From NCBI RefSeq assembly GCF_030052815.1, contig NC_079507.1:14840141-14904140 (forward strand): a stretch of 64,000 nt of DNA, in the 5' to 3' direction. Positions 1 to 11,890 of the stretch are shown piece by piece. Each line of letters starts with the position of its first letter. The stretch's first letter is position 1. The notes below the pieces were generated by a model. That model searched no databases and was not told the DNA's origin. It was given only the letters and a program-made list of their open reading frames with translations. A program made the position numbers and the translations under genes. Source of the DNA: Hevea brasiliensis. Lineage: Eukaryota; Streptophyta; Magnoliopsida; Malpighiales; Euphorbiaceae.

Positions 1-1419
1 AATCTTGATTTTAATCATCTTACATGATTAAAATTATTTGGCAAGCTTATGTGTTATGCCATGTGTCACCATCTCATGGTGCCACGTGTCCAAAATGACC
101 AAAATGCTCGTGTCTTAATTTTGAGTTCTTAACCCAAAATAATTATTTTCTTCTTCTAATTAATTATATCAAATATAAATTAATTAATTAATCTCTATTA
201 ATTAATTTCTCATCAATTAAATTCATATTTAAACACTTTAAATATAAATTTAATTTATACTACACATCCAATAATCTAGATTTGGTTTCAAGTCATGCTA
301 GGGACTTTGCAATTTTATTGCAAACCAAATCTATTTAATTAATCAATTAAACTCTTTAATTAATTAATTAAATCATATTTAAATAGGTGATAACTTGTGT
401 ATGTGTGTGACTTACTAGGCTCATCACTAATTGGCAATGAGACATGATATCAACTCTTAATATCATCAGAACTCTTTCTTACCATAAATGATTTCTCTAA
501 ATCATTTTATGAACCTCATAGACCATGGTTAACACCTAGCATAGCATGCCATGGCCACCCAATTAGTAATAAGGTTTACCTTAAATGAACCTATAATCAT
601 ATGTTACCATGCACTAGAATCTCTCTGTTACAAAATCCCAACTCAAGCTGGAGTCATGGTTTATGTCAAACTCCATTTGCTATGAATATTATGTTCTCTT
701 TTAATTCCAGTTCTTGATTAAAAGATTTTTCTCATCAGAAACTCTTTTCTGAATAAATCTATCTGTCCTGGCCAGGAACTTGAAACATCAAGAACAATTA
801 AATGAACATAGGATTTTATCTCTATTCACTTAGAGAAACAGATTCCATCTTGATCAACACCTACCTCCATATATAACTAGTAGGAGCCAACAGATGCCCA
901 TATACCCATACACAGTACAAGTATGAAAGCAGTATCAAACTCAAACTACCTATATACAAGATAAGCTATCTCGTGTCTAAAGATTATATGCGATATGATT
1001 TATGACAAAACATTGACAAGAGTAAACTCCATGTGCTTGTCATAAGTGTCACCGGTTCGCCTACTTATCATGTATAAGTGCCTATCATGTTTGTTATATG
1101 GCATGAGACTCACCATTCCATCTTATTTATATCTCATATAAATAACTTGGGAACAAACATGAATACAATCTTTCTGGATAAGTCATGTCCTTATTATGAA
1201 GTATCCTCGATTGTGAACCTATTTATGATACTTTGTGCTAGAAATATTGTCACTCATATTCTTAACAACTTAAGAATAATATTTCTAACAAAATATCAAT
1301 GGACCTTTTCTATTACACATAAATATATTATGTAAACGGAAAAGTGGAAATGCCTTTTATTAATAAAATTATGTACAAGATACATACTAAATGATATGCT
1401 CTAGGGCATACTACTAACA
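1..1419 (-). repeat. 3' LTR of copia A (partial)
   Basis: Base 1 corresponds to base 6941 of the 5' LTR. Read on the minus strand the LTR begins TGTTAGTAGTATGCCC at 1419. It matches 6292-8341 closely except for small gaps, many of them beside CAG or CTG. An 85-codon reading frame at 1078-1335 recurs in every LTR copy but runs antisense to the element and is not considered a gene. Confidence 0.95.
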
Positions 1420-1432
1420 ATCTCCCACTAGC
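1420..1432 (-). other. Polypurine tract of copia A
   Basis: The minus strand reads AGTGGGAGAT directly before the TG of the 3' LTR, the usual copia polypurine tract that primes plus-strand DNA synthesis. The same tract precedes the 3' LTR of copia C at 28725-28736. Confidence 0.85.
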
Positions 1433-1483
1433 ACTAGAGCCATTCATTACAATACCTTAGACCTATCTTCTCAAGATGTCGGT

Positions 1484-2960
1484 CTAACGAGCTTGTGACA
1501 AAGGCTTAGTGAATGGATCACTGAATTTTTCACTGATGTTATTTTTCTGCATGGCTATATCGCTTTGCCCAACTATATGTCCGATAATGTGGTAGTGCCT
1601 TTCTATGTGTTTGGATTTTGGGTGAGACCTTAGTTCCTTAGCACAGAGGATCGCTCCATTGTTGTCACGTAGTGGAACACTCAATGGAAGGAACTCTTGT
1701 AAGTTCTCACGAACTTCTTTATCCAAACTTCCTTTGCGATCGATGCAATATACTCAGTGGAATCTGCTTGGAACTCTTCCAAGCACCTCCATTACAAATG
1801 AACACATATCTAGAGGTAGACTTTCTATCATCAATATCGATTGGAAATCGAATCGATATAACCATCCAATTGCAAGTCTCCACCTCCATAGATCAAGAAT
1901 AAATCCTTAGTTCTTCTCAAGTACTTAAGGATATTCTTGTGACTATCTAGTGTTCCAAACCTGGATTGGATTGATACCTGCTAGTCAAACTAACAGCATA
2001 TGCGATATCCGGCCTAGTACACAACATTGCATACATTATACTTCCAATAGCCGAAGCATATGGAATCCTGGCCATCTTATCTCTTTCTTCAGGTGTCTTT
2101 GGAGACATCTCTTTAGAAAGATGGATACCATGTCTCACTGGTAACAATCCTCTCTTGGAATCAAGCATGTTAAACCTCTTTAACACCTTTTCCAAGTATA
2201 GACTTTGGGATAAACCAATTATTCTTTTCGCTCTATCTCTATAGATGCGAATCCCAAGAATATAGGTTGCCTCCCCTAAGTCTTTCATGGAGAATGTATT
2301 TGACAACCATACCTTTATAGTCGTCAACATACCTGTGTCATTACCCATCAATAATATGTCATTCACATATAAGACAAGGAAAGTGATAGCACTGTCACTA
2401 ACCTTCTTATATACACATGGCTCATCCTCATTCTTGATAAAACCAAAGGATTTAATGGCTTCATCAAAACAGATGTTCCAACTCCTCGAAGCTTATTTCA
2501 ACCCATAAATGGATCGCTTTAGCTTGCATACCTTGGAACCATCTTGGGATTCAAATCCCCTAGGTTGTTCCATGAAAATGTTTTCTTCAATGTATCCATT
2601 GAGAAAGGCTGTTTTGACATCCATCTGCCAAATCTCATAATCATAGTATGCAGCTATTGCTAATAAAATCCTAATTGATTTAAGCATGGCAAAGTCTCCT
2701 CATAGTCGATTCCTTGCCTTTGGCGAAACCCTTTCGCTACTAGCCTTGCCTTATAGGTCTCTACCTTTCCATCAGAACCAATTTTCTTCTTGAAAACCCA
2801 TTTGTTCCCTATAGGTACAATACCTTCAGGTGGGTCAACAAGATCCCAAATTTGATTCTTATACATGGAATCAATCTCGGATTTCATAGCATCAATCCAT
2901 TTTGAAGAGTCTATATCTGATATAGCTTCTTCATAGGTAAGTGGATCATCTCCATGATCT
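1484..2960 (-). pseudogene. Copia A reverse transcriptase and RNase H remnant
   Basis: In order on the minus strand: start of the RVT_2 domain (NKWVFKKK, ARLVAKGFRQRQGIDY, 2660-2960), QMDVKTAFLNG (2493-2687), the catalytic box and the DLGEATYILGI segment (1947-2375), TRPDIAYAV, then the RNase H end with RSHPKSKHIERHYH (1484-1726). At least three frameshifts separate these blocks. The catalytic box reads Y-V-N-D (2358-2369) where the family has Y-V-D-D, so an Asp needed for polymerisation is replaced by Asn. Copia C has the same change. Compared with C, the RNase H part has lost several short stretches around 1665-1790. Confidence 0.92.
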
Positions 2961-3732
2961 ACTTCTTCATGAGTAGACAACTCTTGTTCTTCTTCGTGAA
3001 GAAAACCATATCTCACTGGGTGAGATATTGTTCTACGAGGAAGATGTTTCATCAATGGGTATAGGTTGACTAGATGGATCTATATCCATCGATGGTTGGT
3101 CGAATTCCCCAATTCTAACTCTATTTGCCTTCCTTTGCCTCCTTCTTGAACAAACTGTTGTTCAAGAAATGTGGCATCTCTACTTATCACAACCTTTTGT
3201 GAAGTAGGCAAATAAAAATAATATCCAAAACTATCTTTTGGATATCCAACAAATCGACCTTTTTCTGATCTGGTCTCCAATTTATCAGTGTTCAGCTTTT
3301 TGATATAAGCTGGACAACCCCAAATCTTAACATGCTTAAGACTTGGTTTTCTTCCATGCCATATCTCATAAGGTGTGGAAGAAACTGATTTTAATGGAAT
3401 CCTATTCAGAATATATAAAGCTGATTCTAATGCAAATCCCCAAAAGGAGATTGGCATATCAGTATAGCTCATCATACTACGTACCATATCCAATAGGGTA
3501 CGGTTTCTCCTTTCAGATACACCATTCAGCTGTGGCGTTCCTGGAGGATCTAGTCATTTTGCCCTGAAGGCAAGATTCACAAGTTGGAGTAGGCTCAGAG
3601 CCCAATGAGGATAGAATCCCCATTTTCTCCAATTTTGCAATCCTATCTTCTGCAACATGACCTAACCTTAAGTGCCAAGTATATTTTGAACTTGAGTTGG
3701 TTTTCACCATGGCATTGCTTTCATTTAGATTG
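2961..3732 (-). pseudogene. Copia A integrase remnant with deleted core
   Basis: The minus strand carries the GAG-pre-integrase zinc region (WHLRLGHV, CESCLQGKMTRS, 3513-3720), then jumps to NGVSERRNRTL and the integrase C-terminal part (DMVRSMMSY, EIWHGRKPSLKHVKIWGCP, 3080-3493). Compared with copia C, about 320 bp are missing at roughly 3545-3550, with a 2-bp overlap (GA) at the junction. The missing part holds the first two catalytic acidic residues of the DDE triad. The third, Glu in SERRN, is kept here but is Lys in copia C. Confidence 0.9.
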
Positions 3733-4526
3733 CTACACTCTGGCCAGTGGAAACACTTTCTTACTGGCAATGGAAACACTTTCCTGTTGGCAGTGGAAAC
3801 ACTTTCCTTTGCCTCCATCAGCTTTAGTCTTACTTTTCTGTTTAGCTATTTTCTTGGAAGGACCAGGAATCTGAGGTTTCTTTTTCTTATTGCCTTTCTT
3901 CTTGTTGGACTTTCCAAAGAAGATGCAACCAAAGCTACCTCTTTTCTTTATTGCAGCATATTCTTTTGGGCAATAACATGTTGAGTAATTCACTAAGGTG
4001 CATTCTGTTTAGTCATATGGAAATTTGTCACAAAATTCCCAAAAGACTCGTGAAGGGATCAAGGATCAAATCCGTTTGTAGTTGGAAATCCATGTTGAAG
4101 TCAAGATGTTCCAACTGCTCAATCAAATCATCTTGTGGACATGATCCCCAACATTCTCCTCGGACATCCTCATACTTAGATATCTCATACCTAGCATTCG
4201 TGCTCACCATACAACTCTTGTAGGTGAAGGAGGATCTCACTAGCACTCTGCATGTTCTCATGTTGCTTCTGTAACTCATTACTCATGGAAGCAAGCATGT
4301 AACACTTAGCTCTCATATCATGCTCCTTCCACTTGTCCAAAGTATCATGTTCCTCTTGTGTGGCCTCTGGAGGTAAGGGACCAGGAACATTTGAATATAT
4401 AACATATCCTATATGTTCAAGGTTCAGACAAGTTTCAAATTTCTTAGCCAATCTTAGGTCCTGTCAACTGTTGTGATCAAGTATGCTTGCAAGGATATTG
4501 GATGGTGGTGGTTGTTTTGTGCTCAT
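3733..4526 (-). pseudogene. Copia A gag remnant
   Basis: The ATG is at 4524-4526, matching the start in copia C. Recognisable gag (UBN2-type) segments are LNLEHIGYV, EEHDTLDKWKEHDMRAKCYM (4191-4451), QLEHLDFNMDFQLQTDLIL (4028-4130), then a Lys-rich stretch ending GKCFHC, the first half of a CCHC zinc knuckle. Frameshifts break it near 4180-4280 and 3990-4030. Gag runs into the 23-bp repeat array, and no aspartic protease (no D-S/T-G box) lies between gag and integrase. With three repeat units here, gag and integrase are in different frames. Confidence 0.88.
3741..3808 (-). repeat. 23-bp minisatellite, three units, at the gag-pol joint of copia A
   Basis: Three tandem units, each with GAAAGTGTTTCCA on the minus strand, start at the zinc-knuckle codons. 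The period of 23 is not a multiple of three, so each unit is read in a new frame: KCFHCQQ, then ESVSIASK, then KVFPLAR. Copia C has four units at 43651-43742. Confidence 0.9.
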
Positions 4527-5689
4527 TTTTATCGAAAATTAAAAAATAACCAGATTAATTAGTAAATGTATCATGTAATTAACCAAAATGATTATGGTCT
4601 TTTAATCAAATTGGTCCTCCCACTAACTTAGCGAATCCTACACTTCCAAAGTAGAAAACGGAAATCCTAGTTGGATGGATTTCTAGTGGGTGATTGAATT
4701 CTTATAATTATATTTATCATCCTCAGGTAAATCCATTATTGGAATTACAATAAACTATAAGTGAGCAACTCCTTGCCCATCACATCTCATGTTAGTTTCA
4801 ATCCTTTTACTAGCACCTAATGCTCAAAATCTCATTTACATCCAATATTGACTTATCTTTCATTAGTTAAGTTGATCCCATTGAGCCAATTATGCAAATA
4901 ATTTTAATGTCCTCAGTACATCCAATATTGGCCACCAAACCATTTACATATTTACAACATCTCATGCTTAACAATTATTCTTAAGAAAATCTCTTAAATT
5001 AATTGCATCTCATGCAACTATTTAAAATTTCTTAAAATAATTGCCCCAATGGAGGGCTTATGTTATAATTACTTTAATTATAGCATTTCCAACTTAATCA
5101 TTTGTTTGGAAGATTTTATAGCCATCCTAATTACTATTAAGGTCTCACTTTGCACATTATCCATTTAGCATGCATATATCATATAATTGCATACATTCCC
5201 ATACATCTCATGCATTCATGGATAAGCAGTAAATATGGTATGATCATGGACTTTCTAAGGGATTCAATTGAGCCACCAAGAATTGAATCGCATTCCTAGG
5301 TGCATTTCATTCATTCATTTTACAAGAGTTGCTGAAGGAGTACATAATCAACACTTGATCTTGAATTCCTCCCACTGGTCCCACCAATGCTCTTGACCTC
5401 CTTGAACTTCTTGCAATCCAATATTACATAGTAATCCTTGGCATACCAAGGCGAATTTACAAGAACTTAAATAAATGAAATTACAACCCAAAAATATTAC
5501 AAACTTAATAATATATGCCCAAAATAAATTAAAATAAATTAATTTACAATCCCAAAGAAACATAAAAGAAATAAATCCAATCACATTGGTCTTTTATAGT
5601 CCATGATCATCCATCATGCATATCACTATTTAACAATTAAATAAAACATACATACTTATATTAAATTGAATATCTCATATTCAACTTAA
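4527..5689 (-). other. Untranslated leader of copia A
   Basis: This AT-rich stretch between gag and the hairpin array shows no coding support. It aligns with the leader of copia C (44491-45660), including three spaced copies of a motif like CTCAGGTACATCCATTATTG; in A these are partly eroded, near 4722, 4828 and 4911. Confidence 0.7.
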
Positions 5690-6025
5690 AAATCAAGATT
5701 TGAATATGATTCAAATAAATTTAAAAATTCAGATTTGAATATCATTAAAACAAATATAAAAACTCGATTTGAATCACATTCAAACAACTTCAAAAATTCA
5801 GATTTGAATCACATTCAAATATTTTTAAAAATCAGAGTTGAAACACATTCATTTATTTTTTAAAAAATCAGATCTTAATTTTATTGAATCAATTTTAAAA
5901 AATCAGATTTAAATATGATTCAAACAACTTTAAAAATTCAGATTTGAATCACATTCAAACAACTTTTAAAATTCAGATTTGAATCACATTCAAACATTTT
6001 TTTTAAAATTCTGATTTGAATCATA
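5690..6025 (-). repeat. Tandem array of ~33-35-bp hairpin units in the copia A leader
   Basis: About ten imperfect units built around TTTGAATCACATTCAAA. In complete units TTTGAAT and ATTCAAA are exact inverted repeats with a 3-nt loop. The array lies between the primer-binding site and gag, so it would be in the genomic RNA. Copia C carries the same array at 45662-46010. Confidence 0.85.
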
Positions 6026-6275
6026 ATTTAATTGTGTGATTAAAACAACTAATTAAACACTTTAATTAGTCAAATAATAGGCCTTAGATCATACAACAAT
6101 TGCAGAATTAAAAGCCAAACCTTGAATCACCCATGGAACCATTGTTGCCGCCACCATTGGTGGCTTCACCATGTGTGACGCCTCACCTCTTAATCCAACC
6201 AGCAATGAATCAATCATCTTATGATCAAATCACACAATTAAATCATATAATCAACAATCTAAATGGCAAATATAG

Positions 6276-6289
6276 TGGCTCTGATACCA
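6276..6289 (-). other. Primer-binding site of copia A (initiator tRNA-Met)
   Basis: The minus strand reads TGGTATCAGAGCCA two bases after the end of the 5' LTR. It is complementary to the 3' end of plant initiator tRNA-Met, the usual primer for minus-strand DNA synthesis. Confidence 0.93.
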
Positions 6290-6291
6290 AT

Positions 6292-8341
6292 TGAAGGAAG
6301 CGTGAAAAACACAAGATTATACCATTGAATTCAAAAATTTTCACCTAGGGTCACAAGCACCATGCAAGATTTATTTTTATCTATTTGATTTTAATGATAA
6401 ACAACATATTAAAACTCTTTTAATATGTTTTTGGATCTGTATTTGCCATTTAAGATTTTAAAATTAATCAGATTAATTTTAGAACCCTAGATTAAATCAA
6501 GAACGATTACACTAACCTCTTGATGTCTTTTTGAGATTCGTCTTGAGGACACCGGATGTTGTCCCTCTAGCTTGTCCACACCAAGAACACCTATGGCAGC
6601 CCTTGAACAGCTTCTAAAGCCTTTTCTATTAATTAGAAATTCAAGTTCTGCCTTTTAAGAGATTAGAGATGCAAGCGGGACACTAGAAACAATTTCTAGT
6701 GTTCTTAATTCAAGAGATTGATGGCTAATCTCTTTGAATTGATGAGAGATGAAGAGAAATAGCTGGAGAGGCTCAAAGTGGCGTGACATATGAGAGGAGA
6801 GGCTGCTGGTTGTGTTTTCTTTTCATAACCCCACTTAAATAGCTAGGTTAACACATTAAACCCTAGCCACATGTCACCTTTTGATTAGCTCTAGGTTTAA
6901 GTGACCCAATCACATTGTGCCAAGTGTCAAACCTATATTTAATCTTGATTTTAATCATCTTACATGATTAAAATTATTTTTATGCGTTATGCCATGTGTC
7001 ACCATCTCATGGTGCCACGTGTCACACGCACAAAAATGACCAAAATGCCTCGTGTCTTAATTTTGAGTTCTTAACCCAAAATAATTATTTTCTTCTTCTA
7101 ATTAATTATATCAAATATAAATTAATTAATTAATCTCTATTAATTAATTTCTCATCAATTAAATTCATATTTAAACACTTTAAATATAAATTTAATTTAT
7201 ACTACACATCCAATAATCTAGATTTGGTTTCAAGTCATGCTAGGGACTTTGCAATTTTATTGCAAACCAAATCTATTTAATTAATCAATTAAACTCTTTA
7301 ATTAATTAATTAAATCATATTTAAATAGGTGATAACTTGTGTATGTGTGTGACTTACTAGGCTCATCACTAATTGGCAATGAGACATGATATCAACTCTT
7401 AATATCATCGAACTCTTTCTTACCATAAATGATTTCTCTAAATCATTTTATGAACCTCATAGACCATGGTTAACACCTAGCATAGCATGCCATGGCCACC
7501 CAATTAGTAATAAGGTTTACCTTAAATGAACCTATAATCATATGTTACCATGCACTAGAATCTCTCACAAAATCCCAACTCAAGAGTCATGGTTTATGTC
7601 AAACTCCATTTGCTATGAATATTATGTTCTCTTTTAATTCCAGTTCTTGATTAAAAGATTTTTCTCATCGAAACTCTTTTCAATAAATCTATCTGTCCTT
7701 GCCATGAACTTGAAACATCAAGAACAATTAAATGAACATAGGATTTTATCTCTATTCTCTTAGAGAAACAGATTCCATCTTGATCAACACCTACCTCCAT
7801 ATATAACTAGTAGGAGCCAACAGATGCCCATATACCCATACAGTACAAGTATGAAAGCAGATCAAACTCAAACTACCTATATACAAGATAACTGTGCTAT
7901 CTCAGTCTAAAGATTATATGCAGATATGATTTATGACAAAACATTGACAAGAGTAAACTCCATGTGCTTGTCATAAGTGTCACTACTTATCATGAATAAG
8001 TGCCTATCATGTTTGTTATATGGCATGAGACTCACCATTCCATCTTATTTATATCTCATATAAATAACTTGGGAACAAACATGAATACAATCTTTCTGGA
8101 TAAGTCATGTCCTTATTATGAAGTATCCTCGATTGTGAACCTATTTATGATACTTTGTGCTAGAAATATTGTCACTCATATTCTTAACAACTTAAGAATA
8201 ATATTTCTAACAAAATATCAATGGACCTTTTCTATTACACATAAATATATTATGTAAATGGAAAAGTGGAAATGCCTTTTATTAATAAAATTATGTACAA
8301 GATACATACTAAATGATATGCTCTAGGGCATACTACTAACA
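6292..8341 (-). repeat. 5' LTR of copia A (complete)
   Basis: On the minus strand it begins TGTTAGTAGTATGCCC at 8341 and ends ACGCTTCCTTCA at 6292, so it has TG...CA ends; length is 2050 bp. It has lost four bases (ACGG) at its inner edge, where C has GAAGGAACGG on the plus strand. It matches the LTRs of C and E over the full length. Confidence 0.95.
6834..6842 (-). promoter_or_regulatory. Probable TATA box of the copia A LTR promoter
   Basis: The minus strand reads CTATTTAAG about 540 bp before the LTR end, followed by a purine-rich then CT-rich leader. It is a good plant TATA match and is kept in all complete LTR copies of the family. The transcription start was not determined. Confidence 0.45.
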
Positions 8342-8899
8342 TTATGAAGACCCCTTGTTATTTTGCTTAACTAAATAGCAGAGCAATTTTCAAGTTTAGC
8401 CTTTTATTTTCCCTAATTTATGCATCTACATATTATAAAGTGCCCTGATAGATTAAACAAAGTTCTAAAATATGCATGACACTAGTTTAAAGCACACATA
8501 ACTAATCATTTCACTATCAAATCAAGCCTAAATGATTTATGCAAGATAAAAAAATTGCTCTATGGTATGGAGAAGAGGGAAAATCCATCATTAAAGTTAC
8601 TATTACCTTGCCTAAAATCTCAAAAATTCAACCTAAAGTAGAAAAGTCATTTCAAGGACAAAGCACTTCTCTCCGAGAGTTAATATAGAATCATGAATCA
8701 AGCTTATGAGAATGATTTATTTTTTTATTTTTTATTTTTATTTTTTTTTTCTTTCAAAAATTGCAGTAACAAATTTCTCCTCCCCCACACTTAAAACTTA
8801 CATTGTCCCCAATATAAAGCCTAAATGCAAAAAAAAAAGGAAAAAAGAATGCTATAAAATAAAATAGGATAAGGAAAAGAAAAAAAAATCTTATTGTGG
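8342..8899 (-). other. 3' noncoding region of Athila-like element B
   Basis: No open frame with support. On the minus strand, after the integrase end, it has A/T tracts and GTGTGGGGGAGGAGAAAT (8780-8797), a G-rich purine stretch like those common just after pol in Athila elements. No LTR start follows it, so I do not call it the polypurine tract. No env-like frame is seen before copia A begins. Confidence 0.6.
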
Positions 8900-10230
8900 C
8901 TAACAAGCCACCCATGGGTTGCCTCCCAAAAAGTGCTTTTGTTTATCATCGTTAGCTCGACATGGCAAAACTCCATAATCCACATAAATTGGATTACTCA
9001 ATTTGAGCTCCTCCACTGTATGCTCCTGAAACCCCTCATAAAATGGCTTGAGTCTATGACCGTTGACCTTCAATAACTTTTTAGTTCCTAAACTTTGAAT
9101 TTCAACTGCACCATAAAGAAACACATTAGTAACAACAAAGGGTCCAATCCAATGAGAACGCAACTTACCAGGCATCAGCTGCAATTTGGAATTATACAAT
9201 AAAACTTTTGTCCAACCATAAACTGCTTCCTTAGAATTAGTTTGTCATGGAATGCATTGGTTTTTTCTTTATAGATCTTAGAATTCTCATAAGCCTTGAG
9301 TCGAATTTCCTCTAATTTTTGCAATTGTAATTTTCTTTCCACACCAGCAGTATCCAAATCCAAATTACAATGTCTAACAGTCCAATAAGCCTTATGTTCT
9401 AACTCAACAGGAAGATGACACAACTTACCAAATACCAATCTGTAGGGGGACATTCCTATGGGTGTCTTATAAGCAGTCCTGTAAGCCCACAAAGCATCAT
9501 CAAGTCTAAGGCTCCAATCTTTCTTATTTGGCTTAACTGTTTTTTTCCAAAATAGACTTGATCTCTCTATTAGATACCTCTGCTTGCCCACTTATTTGAG
9601 AATGATAAGCTGTAGATACTCTATGGAAAACACCATATCTCCTCAACAATGCCTCAACAGTTCTATTTCAAAAATGTGTGCCCCGGTCACTGATCAAAAC
9701 TCTAGGAACTCCAAACCTGCTAAAAATATTTAACTTGATAAAACCTACAACAGCTTTAGAATCATCAGTCCTGGTGCTTTTAGCTTTCACCCATTTCGAA
9801 ATATAATCAACAACAAGTAATATATAAACAAAGCCAAGAGAAGAAGGAAATGGACCCATAAAATCAATACCCCACACATCAAAAATCTCACAAACAAGTA
9901 TTGGATTCTGAATCATCTCATTCCTAAGGGTTAAACTTCCTATTCTTTAATATTGTTCACAATTTTTGCAAATCAAATATGAATCACAAAATATAGTGGG
10001 CCAGTAAAAACCACAGTCTAATATTTTTCTACCTGTTCTTTTGGGTCCAAAATGACCTCCACATGCATAGGCATGACAAAAAGCAAGAATAGATTGAATC
10101 TCATTATCAGCAATACATCTCCTAATATTTTGATCTGAATAAAATTTCCACAAATAGGGGTCATCCCACACATAATACTTAGCCTCAATTTCTCTTTCGT
10201 AGCTCTACTCAAATCAAAAAACAACCTTAG
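8900..10230 (-). pseudogene. Athila-like integrase remnant
   Basis: Minus-strand order: HHCC zinc region (HAYACGGHFG, CKNCEQY, 9947-10171), core with WGIDFMGPF and [10 protein letters not shown] holding the first two catalytic Asp (9668-9916), [20 protein letters not shown] with [20 protein letters not shown] (9175-9591), and a C-terminal part with [15 protein letters not shown] and [13 protein letters not shown] (8900-9199). These C-terminal phrases are typical of Athila pol. Frameshifts near 9190, 9600-9660 and 9930 split the domain. The region carrying the third catalytic Glu lies around 9560-9610 and is disrupted. Confidence 0.9.
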
Positions 10231-11890
10231 TAACCAAATAATTTACCAAATCAGCATACCAAGGGATCATACCTTGCAATTTAAATAACTTCTCATCAGG
10301 AAAAAATTCCTGCAAAGGAACTGGCTCTTCTCGTGTCACTAACCTGCTCAAATGATCTGCTACTAGGTTCTTAGCTCCCTTCTTATCCTTGATTTGAAGA
10401 TCAAATTCTTACAGCAAAAGGATCCATGTAATCAACCTTGGTTTTGCTTCCTTCTTTGCCAAGAGATACTTCAACGCTGCATGATCAGAGAAGATAATTA
10501 TTTTAGAACCAAGCAAATATGATCGAAATTTATCTAAAGCAAAACCTATAGCCAAAAACTCTTTTTCGATCGTAGAATAATTACGCTGAGCTAAATTAAG
10601 TGTTCTAGATGCATAATAAATCACATGAAAAAACTTCCCAACACGCTACCCAAAACTACTCCTACTGCATAATTACTCGCGTCACACATAATTTCAAACG
10701 GTATTGTCCAATCAGGAGCCTGGATAATAGGGGGTGATGTCAATGCAGATTTTAATTTGTTAAAAGCCTCCTTGCACTCTTCACTAAACTCAAAAGAAAT
10801 ATCTTTTTGTAAGAGTCTAGACAAAGGCAATGCTATCTTAGAGAAATACTTAATAAATTTGCGATAGAAACCTACATGACTAAGAAAAGAGCGTACTTCC
10901 CTCATAGATGTGGGGTAGGGTAAGTTCACAATTAAATCAATTTTAGATTTATCCACCTCAATACCCCTATTAGAGACAACATGACCCAAAACAATCCCCT
11001 GCTCCACCATAAAATGAAACTTCTCATAATTTAAAATAAGATTTTTCTCAATGCATCTCTCAAGAACATAAGTCAAATGATGTAAACATGCATCAAATGA
11101 ATCACCATACACAGTAAAACATCCATGAACACCTCAATGCAATTATCAATATAAATTGAAAATATGCTCATCATGCATCTCTAAAATGTGGCAGGTGCAT
11201 TACAAAGCCCGAAGGGCATCCTTCTAAAAGAAAAAGTTCCAAAAGGGCAAGTGAAGTCTTGTCTTGACCCTCTGGTGCAATCACAATTTGATTATATCTA
11301 GAAAAGCCATCAAGAAAGTAGAAATAAGACTTACCTACTAACTGCTCAAGCATCTGATCAATGAATAGCAGTGGGAAGTGGTCCTTCCTTATTGTTGAAT
11401 TCAGCTTGCGGTAGTCTATGCACATTCGCCATCCACTCTGAATTCTTGTTGGAACAAGTTCATTATCTTGATTTGCTACTACAGCGACTCCTGATTTTTT
11501 TGGCATTACTTGGACTGGACTTACCCATTTGCTATCTGAAATTGGGTAAATAACTCCTGCATCCAGTAGCTTTAAAATCTCCTTCTTCACAACCTCCATC
11601 ATCTGTGGGTTCAACCTCTTTTGAGCTTCTCTACTTGGTTTAGCATCATCTTCCAGTAAAACCCTGTGCATGCACACTGATGGACTTATACCTTTGATGT
11701 CAGCTATTGTCCATCCAATTACTTCCTTGTGTACCCTCAGAACCCTAGTCAATCTTTCTTCTTGAATCTTTGTCAAATTGCTTGAGATGATAACTGGAAG
11801 TGTCTCACTGTCTCCCAAGTAAACATACTTCAAATGCTCAGGTAAAGGCTTGAGTTCAAGAAATGGTGCCCGTACCACAGAAGGTAACAA
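10231..11890 (-). pseudogene. Athila-like reverse transcriptase and RNase H remnant
   Basis: The minus strand encodes an RT N-terminal region (KWVSPVQVMPKKSG, GWRMCIDYRKLNS, FIDQMLEQLVGKSYFYFLDG; 11260-11890), then the palm. A frameshift near 11257 moves the frame: the next bases encode a CPFGTFSFRRMPFGLCNAPATF-like stretch in another frame. At about 11110-11120 the active site reads FMD then shifts by loss of 2 nt, so the second catalytic Asp is lost. RT C-terminal and RNase H parts follow (GHVVSNRGIEVDKSKID, 10621-11112; [20 protein letters not shown] and [13 protein letters not shown], 10409-10624). Confidence 0.9.

Larger units (their letters stand above)
1..8341 (-). mobile_element. Ty1/copia LTR retrotransposon A, cut by the left window edge
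   Basis: The element runs on the minus strand: 5' LTR at 6292-8341, primer-binding site next to it, leader, broken gag-pol, polypurine tract at 1420-1432 and 3' LTR at 1-1419 (its last ~650 bp are off-window). Domain order integrase, reverse transcriptase, RNase H defines Ty1/copia. Right-hand target duplication is expected to be TTATG (8342-8346); the left one is not visible. It belongs to the same family as copia C and solo LTR E. It lies in the 3' part of Athila-like element B. It is defective: no protease, integrase core deleted, several frameshifts. A finer lineage name (Tork- or TAR-like) would be a guess. Confidence 0.95.

Noticed and set aside
1078..1335. 85-codon frame repeated in all copia LTRs (also 8000-8257, 28383-28640, 48039-48296 and 55019-55276 minus)
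   Set aside because: It runs antisense to the element and is kept only because the LTR is kept; changes between copies alter amino acids freely, and no domain is recognised.
5348..5584. Minus-strand 78-codon frame in the copia A leader
   Set aside because: Copia C does not keep it intact in the matching leader, and it has no recognisable domain.
8780..8797. Polypurine tract and 3' LTR start of Athila-like B
   Set aside because: The G-rich tract is present but the next bases do not match the LTR start (TGATAAGTGC) seen at 52779, so the true 3' LTR must lie beyond copia A.
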